From IMG/VR virus record IMGVR_UViG_3300032893_000270, positions 1-24,464 of that record: a DNA stretch of 24,464 nucleotides, one strand, 5' to 3'. A program made the translations under genes and the position numbers. This stretch comes from a virus. The notes beneath the pieces are model-generated. The model was not told where the DNA came from, made no database searches, and worked only from the letters and a program-made list of their open reading frames with translations. Positions 1 to 6,369 of this stretch are shown here, one piece after another (positions within the stretch are counted from its first letter, which is position 1; each line of letters begins with the position of its first letter).

Positions 1-3
1 CTG

Positions 4-363
4 ATGCGCGACGCGATCGACGCCCGCGGAATGTCCGGCCTGATCGCGAAGGACGGCGAAACCGCGCTGGCGAACGAAGTCGCGCAACTGGACGCGGCGA
101 AGGCGGGCGATCCCGAACCGCACAAGGCGGCGCCGTTCGATCCGCTTATGTCAATGCACTGGCATTTCACGAACGACGCGATCCGCTGCGGCGGGCTGTA
201 CCTGATGACGGAGAACCCGGCGGCGGAAGACGGGCATTACTGCCCGATCTGCGAATTCGTGAAGCACTCGAAAGGCTTCGTCGCGACTGAAGCGATCGGG
301 TCGGTCGCCGACCAGATGGCCGAATATTGCCGGGCTGAAGGACTGATCCCGAAGCCGCAATAA
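4..363 (+). CDS. Hypothetical phage protein with CPIC motif (possibly 5'-partial)
   Basis: I do not recognise this family. From the ATG at 4 it reads 119 residues, with a charged Ala-rich N-terminal half (about 1-45) and a compact C-terminal half with Cys62, His78, Cys80, Cys83, His88 and Cys109. The Cys-Pro-Ile-Cys pair next to two histidines could bind a metal, but that is inference. The frame is open to the left edge, so the true start may lie outside the window. However, bases 2-6 read TGATG, which would fit a stop-start overlap with a preceding gene in the style used elsewhere here. It ends six bases before the first inverted repeat of the structured segment. It probably belongs to the phage region upstream of packaging. 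Confidence 0.6.
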   Translation: MRDAIDARGMSGLIAKDGETALANEVAQLDAAKAGDPEPHKAAPFDPLMSMHWHFTNDAIRCGGLYLMTENPAAEDGHYCPICEFVKHSKGFVATEAIGSVADQMAEYCRAEGLIPKPQ

Positions 364-368
364 CGCTC

Positions 369-588
369 TGCCCGCCGCGCTTCGCATTCATCGCGAAGTC
401 GGGACGCCGATCAAAGCGGCGGGCATGACTTCGCCTGTAGCGCCGATGAAGACCGGATAGTCGGCGCTGGTCCCTCCAAGACTGCTTCGACAGGTCCGGC
501 CGAAATTCCAGTTCCCCGCGGACCACCGGGGAAGGGCGGTCCCGCATGGCGCACCGTGCGGGGCCGCCTCGACGTGGTTCAAATCGAG
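369..588 (+). other. Gene-free segment with five consecutive inverted repeats (candidate structured leader RNA or DNA site)
   Basis: The 236 bases between the first gene and the ParA gene hold no convincing ORF but a dense run of inverted repeats. A perfect 10-bp stem (369-378 with 416-425) encloses a 6-bp hairpin (380-385 with 393-398). A perfect 8-bp stem pairs 439-446 with 461-468. A perfect 7-bp stem pairs 512-518 with 527-533. A 12-bp stem with one G-U pair joins 535-546 to 557-568. A 5-bp stem joins 568-572 to 584-588. The arms differ in sequence, so this looks more like a folded RNA than repeated protein-binding sites. A folded 5' leader for the parA-terminase operon, a small RNA, or a packaging or partition site are all possible. 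No U-run follows any stem. Confidence 0.4.
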
Positions 589-599
589 AGGACATCGAA

Positions 600-1259
600 A
601 TGGGTCAACCGCTTTTGGTTATCGTCGGCGCCGACAAAGGCGGCGTCGGCAAGACGACCGTCAGCCGAACGCTGATGGATTGGTTCGCGGCGCAGGGCAT
701 GGACGCCCGCGGCTTCGACACGCAGGTTCCGAAGGGCGTCCTGAAGCGCTTCTTCCCGGGCAAGACCGAACTGGTCGACATCACGACCATTGACGGTCAG
801 ATGAAGGTCTTCGACACGCTGAACGGCTCGTCCGTCACCGTGCTGGACCTTGCGGCCAGCTTGCTGAAGCCGGTTCTGGACGCGCTGCGCGAAACCGGGT
901 TCGTGCAGAAGGTCGCCGAAGGGAAGGCGAAGATCGCCGTCATGCATATCGTCGGGTCGTCGGTTGCCTCGCTGGACGAAGTCAAGACGATCGCAGACGA
1001 CGTCGCCGGGCTTCAGCTGTTCGTCGTGTCGAACCCGGTCAGCGACGCGCCGCCGTCGAAGGACTTGCTGAAGGGCTTCACTGTCATCGAATTCCCGAAG
1101 CTGGCGGATCATGTTTATCAGCTGATCGACCGGGCTTCGCTGCCGGTCAGCGAGTTTATCGCGTCGACCGAACCGAATTCGCCGACGGCGGCCGGTTACG
1201 CGCGCAGCTGGCTGGCGAAGGTCTTCGCCGCGTTCGAAGTGACGCGGTTTCATCGCTGA
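600..1259 (+). CDS. ParA/MinD-family P-loop ATPase
   Basis: This 219-residue protein starts MGQPLLVIVG and carries the deviant Walker A motif KGGVGKTT at residues 13-20, including the signature lysine of the ParA/Soj/MinD family. A hydrophobic VLDLA strand at 81-85 (Asp83) is the likely Walker B. Family members bind ATP, dimerise and position DNA or protein cargo. I chose the ATG at 600: a GAGAGG ribosome-binding-like stretch lies at 586-591, whereas the in-frame ATG at 546 sits inside a strong hairpin and adds a poorly structured arginine-rich tail. No ParB partner is visible; the next gene is a winged-helix DNA-binding protein, which might play that part. ParA proteins are unusual in a packaging cluster. 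The role (segregation of a plasmid-like prophage, or help in packaging) is unknown. Confidence 0.85.
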   Translation: MGQPLLVIVGADKGGVGKTTVSRTLMDWFAAQGMDARGFDTQVPKGVLKRFFPGKTELVDITTIDGQMKVFDTLNGSSVTVLDLAASLLKPVLDALRETGFVQKVAEGKAKIAVMHIVGSSVASLDEVKTIADDVAGLQLFVVSNPVSDAPPSKDLLKGFTVIEFPKLADHVYQLIDRASLPVSEFIASTEPNSPTAAGYARSWLAKVFAAFEVTRFHR

Positions 1260-1264
1260 CGGCC

Positions 1265-1639
1265 ATGTCCGAAATCCAGCGGCTTCGGGATCGCGTCGAA
1301 GAACTGGAAGAACTGCTTGGCATTGGGCGGGATGACCTCGCCCAATACCGCGACGCCCTGAAGGTCAAGGGCAGCAAGCTTAAAATCTTGGGCGCGCTGA
1401 TGAAGCGCAACGTCACCATCAGCCGGGCCGCGCTCTTGACAATGTTGCAGGGCGCGCGGCCCGGGGATATCAGCGACGAACGGCTGATCGACGTGCATGT
1501 CTGCACCCTGCGCAAGCGCCTGCCGACCGGCGTGACGATCCGCACCGATTGGGGCGTCGGATACTACATGGACCGGGCGAGCAAGGACGCGCTGCGCCGG
1601 TTCGTTGCAGAGCGGGGCGGCCATGCCGACGAAGCGTAA
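1265..1639 (+). CDS. Stand-alone OmpR/PhoB-type winged-helix DNA-binding protein
   Basis: This 124-residue protein has a charged, coiled-coil-like start (about 1-30) and then a C-terminal winged-helix domain of the kind found in OmpR-type response regulators. A recognition-helix-like stretch DERLIDVHVCTLRKRL lies at 71-86, followed by a wing strand ending in WGVGYYM at 96-102, the hallmark end of this domain. There is no receiver domain and no phosphorylatable aspartate context, so it cannot be an ordinary two-component regulator. The gene starts five bases after the ParA stop and overlaps the terminase small subunit gene by 17 bases, so the three are co-translated. It could be a phage transcription regulator or a DNA-binding partner of the ParA protein or terminase; the sequence does not decide. 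Confidence 0.75.
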   Translation: MSEIQRLRDRVEELEELLGIGRDDLAQYRDALKVKGSKLKILGALMKRNVTISRAALLTMLQGARPGDISDERLIDVHVCTLRKRLPTGVTIRTDWGVGYYMDRASKDALRRFVAERGGHADEA

Positions 1640-2120
1640 GGGCGTATCGGCGAACGTCTGCGGGGCGCATCTGGACCTGTCGCGGGTCCGGATCGTCCAG
1701 CTGGTCAACGAAGGGGCGCTGCCGCGAAACAAGGACGGAAGCTTCGATCTGGACGCATGCCGGATCGCCTACATCCGTTATCTTCGCAGCGAGGATCGTC
1801 GCGGGTCGAAGTCGGCGCAGGCGTCCCGCGTTCAGGAAGCCCGGGCCAAGGAAATCGAACTGCGCACCGCGCGCGAAGAAGGTCGTCTTTGGGATGCTGA
1901 CGCAGCCGAAGCGGTCTTCGCCGAAATCCTCGGGACTTTCCGCAGCGAGCTTGGCGGCGTCCCGGCCGGCTCTACGCGCGACCTTGCGGTCCGCGCCGAA
2001 ATCGAAAAGCGGCTGAATGATGCAATCGATCGATGCGACGCGCGCATTGCGGACGCAGCGCGGAATTTACGCGCTGACAAGGAAGGCGGCGACGTGGAAG
2101 GCGAAGAACCAGACGCCTGA
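1623..2120 (+). CDS. Terminase small subunit (Nu1-like DNA packaging protein)
   Basis: This 165-residue protein sits directly before the large terminase. Its N-terminal part (about 10-55) resembles the winged helix-turn-helix of lambda Nu1: a short helix pair, then LVNEGALPRNKDGSFDLDAC, matching the turn, wing and 'residue read from template' pattern of that family. The middle (about 65-115) is strongly charged and helical, and the C-terminal region is predicted to be helical with an acidic tail. Small terminase subunits bind the packaging start site and load the ATPase-nuclease onto DNA. I prefer the ATG at 1623 over a TTG at 1605. Its 3' end overlaps the large-subunit gene by 104 bases. Assignment rests on position and the N-terminal pattern. 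Confidence 0.75.
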   Translation: MPTKRKGVSANVCGAHLDLSRVRIVQLVNEGALPRNKDGSFDLDACRIAYIRYLRSEDRRGSKSAQASRVQEARAKEIELRTAREEGRLWDADAAEAVFAEILGTFRSELGGVPAGSTRDLAVRAEIEKRLNDAIDRCDARIADAARNLRADKEGGDVEGEEPDA

Positions 2121-4053
2121 CGAATGGGGCGCGGAAAACCGCATCTATGGTCCGGAAACCGGCGTCCCCGGGCGCCGCAATCCGTACCTGACGCCGTACG
2201 CGGTCCCGTTCGCGCGAAGCTTCGCCGACCCGAAATACAAGCGCGTCGTCTGCGTCATGGGCGCGCAGATGGCCAAGACGGAAACCTTTCTGGACGTCAT
2301 CGGCGAACGTCTCGACAACCGGCCGGCGCCGATCCTGTATGTCGGGCCGTCGAAGGAATTCGTTACCGACCAGTTCGAACCGCGGCTGGTCGGGCTGTTC
2401 GAGCAGTCTGAAACGCTGAAGGCGAAGGTCGTCGGCGGGATCGACAGCAAGCGGCAGAAGAAAACGCTTAAGCGCGTCGCGGGCGTCCGCGTCCGCTTGG
2501 CGCATGCGGGATCGTCGACGGCGCTGAAGTCCGACCCGGCCGCGATCGCGCTGGTCGACGAATATGACGAAATGCTGTCGAACGTTAAGGGGCAGGGCGA
2601 CCCGCTGGGCTTGGTCGAAGCCCGCGGCTTCACTTACGCAGATTTCTGCGTCGGCATCACTTCAACCCCGTCGCTTGGCATGGTCGAAATCGATCGCGAT
2701 CCGGCGACAGGGCTGGAATTCTGGAAGGCCGGCGAGGAAGACGACGTTCAGTCGCCGATCTGGCGGCTTTGGCAGGAAGGGACGCGGCATCATTGGGCAT
2801 GGCCCTGCCCGCACTGCGGCGAATACTTCATTCCGCGGTTCAACCTCCTGAAATGGCCGAAGACCGCGACGCCGGCGCAGGCACGAAGGGAAGCTTACAT
2901 CCAATGCCCGCGCATCGATTGCGGCGGCGTCATTGAGGAGAAGCACAAGGCGGCGATGAATGCCCGCGGCCGCTACGTCGCGCCGGGTCAGGCGATCGAC
3001 CGCGACGGCAACGTCACCGGCGACGTGCCTGAAACGTCGACGCTGTCGTTTTGGGTCAGCGGGCTTTGCTCGCCGTTCGTATCGATCGGGGCGCGCGCTG
3101 AAACGTACCTGATCGCGCTGCGGTCGAACGAAAGCGCGAAAATCCAGACGGCGACGAACGCCGAATTCGGCGAAGTCTATGTCGACGGGTCGGGCGACGT
3201 CCCGCCATGGGAAGAAATCTTCGCGCGGCGCGGTTCTTACGCGCCGCTGACCGTCCCGGAGGATGCGCGCTATCTGACCTGCGGCGTCGACGTCCAGAAG
3301 ACGCGGCTGGTCTTCGTCGTTCGCGCATGGGGCGCGCGGGCGACGTCATGGCTTGTCCAGCACGGCGAGCTATGGGGCGAAACGGCGCAGCCTGAAGTCT
3401 GGCAAGACCTCGCGCAGCTGTTAACCGCACCGATCGACGGCGACCTGATCAAGGTCGCCTTCATCGATAGCGGCTTCCGGCCGGGAAAGAAGGAAGGCGT
3501 CCCCGTCAACCGGGTTTATGAGTTTTGCCGGCGCTTCAAGCGCTTTGCTTTCCCGACGAAAGGTTCGTCGGTTAAGCTTGTGCGCCCGCTGGTGAAGTCG
3601 ACGATCGAAGTCAAGCAGGACGGATCGGCGCAGAAGTACGGGCTGGAGCTAATCCGCTTAGACACCGATCATTGGAAGTCGTTCGTTCATGAACGGCTGA
3701 AATGGCCGAAGGATCAGCCCGGCGCGTGGCATCTGCACAAGGACGTCACCGAAGACTATTGCCGCCAGCTGGTCGCCGAAGCGCGCATCGTGCTTCCGAC
3801 CGGCAAACCGCAGTGGATCGAACGTTCGCGGGAAAATCACTTTCTGGACGCTGAAGCGATGGCTGGCGCGGCCGGCTATCTGCTTAACGTCCAACATCTG
3901 CGCGGCGGTCTGTCCTCTCCCGCCGATCAGGGGGCATCGGCGCCGGCGGCGGCCTCAACGTCGGCGCCGGCGTCACCTCCTGCGCCGGCCGTTGCCGCGG
4001 CCGTCGCGAAGAAGAACCGCTTCGCCGATCTGGCGGCGCGCCTCAACCGATAG
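2017..4053 (+). CDS. Terminase large subunit, lambda gpA family
   Basis: This 678-residue protein is the packaging motor ATPase and genome-cutting nuclease. Lambda gpA landmarks appear in order: an N-terminal TPDEWGAENR segment (33-42) like lambda's AVEWADAN; a Walker A-like MGAQMAKTE at 81-89; Walker B IALVDEYDE at 177-185; a Cys-rich pair CPHCG near 264 and CPRIDCGG near 300, as in the gpA zinc-like region; and RNase H-like nuclease acidic residues in CGVDVQ (near 425), FIDSG (near 483) and NHFLDAEA (near 611). Lambda gpA is 641 residues, so the length fits. The last roughly 45 residues are a low-complexity Ala-Pro-Ser stretch (about 630-668) before a basic end. The ATG at 2017 is favoured because the N-terminus aligns with lambda gpA, although it overlaps the small subunit gene by 104 bases. 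Confidence 0.95.
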   Translation: MMQSIDATRALRTQRGIYALTRKAATWKAKNQTPDEWGAENRIYGPETGVPGRRNPYLTPYAVPFARSFADPKYKRVVCVMGAQMAKTETFLDVIGERLDNRPAPILYVGPSKEFVTDQFEPRLVGLFEQSETLKAKVVGGIDSKRQKKTLKRVAGVRVRLAHAGSSTALKSDPAAIALVDEYDEMLSNVKGQGDPLGLVEARGFTYADFCVGITSTPSLGMVEIDRDPATGLEFWKAGEEDDVQSPIWRLWQEGTRHHWAWPCPHCGEYFIPRFNLLKWPKTATPAQARREAYIQCPRIDCGGVIEEKHKAAMNARGRYVAPGQAIDRDGNVTGDVPETSTLSFWVSGLCSPFVSIGARAETYLIALRSNESAKIQTATNAEFGEVYVDGSGDVPPWEEIFARRGSYAPLTVPEDARYLTCGVDVQKTRLVFVVRAWGARATSWLVQHGELWGETAQPEVWQDLAQLLTAPIDGDLIKVAFIDSGFRPGKKEGVPVNRVYEFCRRFKRFAFPTKGSSVKLVRPLVKSTIEVKQDGSAQKYGLELIRLDTDHWKSFVHERLKWPKDQPGAWHLHKDVTEDYCRQLVAEARIVLPTGKPQWIERSRENHFLDAEAMAGAAGYLLNVQHLRGGLSSPADQGASAPAAASTSAPASPPAPAVAAAVAKKNRFADLAARLNR

Positions 4054-4064
4054 GGTCTGGCCAA

Positions 4065-4328
4065 ATGGCAGATTTCAGCAAGTCGCCGGCGAAGGTCGCG
4101 GTCGCGTTCGTCGTCACCGCGGCGTTCATTGCCTGCCTTGTGCTTCTGATGACCGCCAAGGTCAACTTGAGCGAAGCGGCCGAAAAGGCGTTCCTGATCC
4201 TTGTCGGCGTTCTCGCGACGTCGCTGACGACGATCGTCAACTATTACTTCGGCTCGTCTGCCGGTTCGGCGGCGAAGTCCGAACAGCTGGCGGCTATCGC
4301 GGCTAACAGCGGGAAGACTGCGCAATGA
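4065..4328 (+). CDS. Holin-like small membrane protein
   Basis: This 87-residue protein has two hydrophobic segments, about residues 10-30 and 41-60, separated by a short polar stretch with acidic residues, and a small polar tail. Just after the second segment it reads NYYFGSSAGSAAK, a motif I associate with a family of small phage holin-like proteins. It would sit in the inner membrane and could form the lysis hole. It lies 12 bases after the terminase stop and its own stop overlaps the portal start (ATGA). The position is unusual for a holin, and no endolysin lies nearby, so a non-lysis role such as membrane-associated assembly cannot be excluded. Confidence 0.6.
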   Translation: MADFSKSPAKVAVAFVVTAAFIACLVLLMTAKVNLSEAAEKAFLILVGVLATSLTTIVNYYFGSSAGSAAKSEQLAAIAANSGKTAQ

Positions 4329-5935
4329 ACATCGTCGATCGCGTGCGGAATTTCGTCGGCGTCGGATCGCCGTCGTCGCTTCCGGCAAAGCCTGCGGTTT
4401 CGTCGCAGTACATGAAAGGGAACGCTTCGCCGTTCTTTTTCAACTGGCGGCCGGCGCTGCGCGACACGCGCGACGACGCGCGCGAAGCCTATTACACCGC
4501 CGCTGCGCGCGCGATCGATGCGATCCAGAATTCCGGCTGGCTGACCGGCGCCGTCAATCAGGCGATCGGCGCCACGATCGGCGAGGGCTTGCGGCTGGCG
4601 TCGAAGCCGAACGCGGAAGCGCTGGGCTGGACGCAGGATGAAGCCGACGAATGGTCGCGCAAGGTCGAAAGCCTCTGGAACGAATGGGCAAACTGCCCCA
4701 TGGAATGCGACGTCCGCGCGACGATGACGGTCGCCGAAATGACGGATGCGGCCCTGCGCAGCTATTTCAGCCATGGCGAAGTCGTCGGGCTTCTGCCCAT
4801 GGTCGGCCGTCCGTTCGCGAAGACGCGGACGAAGGTCAAGCTTCTGCCGGCCCATAAGCTGATGCAGGACAGCAACGGCTTTCGTCAGTATCAGGGCATC
4901 ACGACCGACGCATGGGGCATGCCGATCAGCTACCGCTTCACGCTGCGCGTTCGTGAACTGTATGAAGAAATCGTCGACATTCCCGCGCGCGACGGCGCCG
5001 GGCGGCCGCAGGTCTTGCATGTCTTCGACGGCGAAATCGAACAGATGCGCGGCATCACGCCGCTGGCGCCGGCGCTGAAGATCGCGCGGCAGTATGACCA
5101 GCTGTCCGACGCGACGCTGACTGCGGCACTGATCCAAGCGATCTTCGCGGCGACGATCGAAAGCGACGCGCCGACGGATACGATCCTGCAAGCCTTGCAG
5201 GACGATGACGAACAGGGCGTCGGCGGCGGCAACATGGACGCGCTTCTGGGCGCGAAGGCCGGCTGGTATGACGCGACGAAGATCGACCTTGGCCGCGCCG
5301 GCAAGATCGCCCACCTGTTCCCCGGCGAAAAGCTGATCTTCAACGGTTCGAAGACGCCGAATTCGACCTATGAGGCATTCGCCAAATTCCTGATGCGCGA
5401 AATCGCGCGTTGTCTCGGCTTGTCGTTCGAAACGCTGACCGGCGACTATAGCGCCGCGACCTATTCCAGCGTTCGCATGTCGACAAGCGAGCTATGGCCG
5501 CTGACGGTTCGACGTCGCCGCCGCATTCCCGCCCGTCTCTGTCAGACCATCTTTGAAGCATGGCTGGAAGAACAGATCGAATTGGGTCGGGTCGCCTTCC
5601 CCGACGGACTATTTGGTTTCATCGAAAACAAGACGGCAGCCTGTCGCGCTGAATGGCGCGGGCCTCCGAAGCCGCAGGCTGACGACCTGAAGACCGCGAA
5701 GGCGCATCAGACGTATCGATCGCTTGGCGTCATCACCGACGAAATGATCTGCAACGATCTGGGGACCGACGTCGAAGACGTCTATCGCCAGCGCGCCCAT
5801 GAAAAGAAGCTTCGGGAGAAATACGACCTTCCGGAGGGCGACCCCGCAACTGCCGAAATCGACGACGCGACGGTCGCGAAGCTGACCGCCGACGACAACA
5901 AGGGCGGCAGCGGAGGCGAAGACAATGGCGGTTGA
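4325..5935 (+). CDS. Portal protein, lambda gpB family
   Basis: This 536-residue protein forms the dodecameric portal ring at one head vertex through which DNA enters and leaves; lambda gpB is 533 residues. Visible support: an N-terminal region with SPFFFNWRPALRDTRDDARE, then GWLTGAVNQAIGATIGEGLRL, the typical opening of lambda-type portals. Further on come WNEWANCPMECDV, HGEVVGLLPM, the HVFDGEIEQMRGITPLAP segment, and FAKFLMREIARCLGLSFETL followed by YSAATYSSVRMS, all characteristic of this family. The acidic Gly-rich tail is usual. Its start overlaps the membrane protein stop and its end overlaps the gpW-like gene by 11 bases, so translation is probably coupled across all three. Confidence 0.95.
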   Translation: MNIVDRVRNFVGVGSPSSLPAKPAVSSQYMKGNASPFFFNWRPALRDTRDDAREAYYTAAARAIDAIQNSGWLTGAVNQAIGATIGEGLRLASKPNAEALGWTQDEADEWSRKVESLWNEWANCPMECDVRATMTVAEMTDAALRSYFSHGEVVGLLPMVGRPFAKTRTKVKLLPAHKLMQDSNGFRQYQGITTDAWGMPISYRFTLRVRELYEEIVDIPARDGAGRPQVLHVFDGEIEQMRGITPLAPALKIARQYDQLSDATLTAALIQAIFAATIESDAPTDTILQALQDDDEQGVGGGNMDALLGAKAGWYDATKIDLGRAGKIAHLFPGEKLIFNGSKTPNSTYEAFAKFLMREIARCLGLSFETLTGDYSAATYSSVRMSTSELWPLTVRRRRRIPARLCQTIFEAWLEEQIELGRVAFPDGLFGFIENKTAACRAEWRGPPKPQADDLKTAKAHQTYRSLGVITDEMICNDLGTDVEDVYRQRAHEKKLREKYDLPEGDPATAEIDDATVAKLTADDNKGGSGGEDNGG

Positions 5936-6230
5936 TTTCAACGATCCCTGTCAGCGCTTTCAAGCGCTGCAAACGGCTTACTACACGCTGATTTCGGGCG
6001 CTAACGAAAGCCTGATCCGCTTTCGCGGCCCGAACGGCGAACAGGAAGTCCGCTTCAGCCCGGCGAACATCGAAGCGCTGAAGGTCGAAGTCGACGCCGC
6101 GCAGGCGGCTTGCGCGGTCGCGCAGGGGCAGCCCAACCCAAGCCGGCGCTATGCGATCCGCGCCGGCGCCCGCCGGCGGGGCATTGCGACAGACTTCTGG
6201 ACGATCCCGCCTTGGTTCCTCGTCCCCTGA
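5925..6230 (+). CDS. Head-tail joining protein, gpW-like, with C-terminal extension
   Basis: This 101-residue protein follows the portal. Its first about 65 residues fit lambda gpW: a helix with LQTAYYTLISGANESLI, a beta hairpin IRFRGPNGEQEVRFSPANIE, and a second helix IEALKVEVDAAQ. gpW seals the packaged head at the portal and provides the surface on which the tail attaches. Lambda gpW is only 68 residues. Here about 30 extra residues follow, basic (RRYAIRAGARRRG) and then aromatic and Pro-rich (FWTIPPWFLVP), with no counterpart in lambda. In lambda W lies before the portal gene, while here it lies after it. A terminator-like hairpin lies 19 bases past its stop. Confidence 0.8.
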   Translation: MAVDFNDPCQRFQALQTAYYTLISGANESLIRFRGPNGEQEVRFSPANIEALKVEVDAAQAACAVAQGQPNPSRRYAIRAGARRRGIATDFWTIPPWFLVP

Positions 6231-6248
6231 TTTCGGCCCGCGCCTGAC

Positions 6249-6271
6249 GAAGCGCGTCAAGCGCTTCTTTT
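6249..6271 (+). terminator. Intrinsic terminator after the gpW-like gene
   Basis: A perfect 7-bp stem GAAGCGC/GCGCTTC (6249-6255 with 6261-6267) closes a five-base loop and is followed at once by four T residues. It lies in the 139-base gap between the connector gene and the protease gene. A second weak hairpin (6330-6334 with 6340-6344) lies nearer the next start. The short U-run suggests partial termination; the remainder of this gap shows no gene. Confidence 0.6.
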
Positions 6272-6369
6272 CCATCGCTTTCACCGCCGAAACAGATTGA
6301 AGCGATCGGAACCGAAAGCACTGACCCGCCCCGCATGTTGCGGGCCGAAACCCTTTTGAGGCTTGCCTG

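Noticed and set aside
439-468. GATGA near a hairpin, suggesting a hammerhead ribozyme core
   Set aside because: The core CUGANGA is not matched (CCGATGA here) and no properly placed GAAA and cleavage-site arrangement is present.
573-589. T-loop-like TTCAAATC suggesting a tRNA
   Set aside because: The flanking bases do not form a 5-bp T stem (only two of five pairs match) and no acceptor or anticodon arms are found around it.
546-599. Upstream in-frame ATG at 546 as the ParA start
   Set aside because: It lies within a 12-bp hairpin, lacks a ribosome-binding site and would add an Arg/Gly-rich tail unlike ParA N-termini.
1605-1622. TTG at 1605 as terminase small subunit start
   Set aside because: The ATG at 1623 is a better start codon and begins at the basic lead MPTKRK typical of such proteins; nothing supports the longer form.
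6330-6344. Hairpin CCCGC/GCGGG before the protease gene as a second terminator
   Set aside because: The stem is only 5 bp and no U-run follows directly; such short stems are common in this GC-rich DNA.
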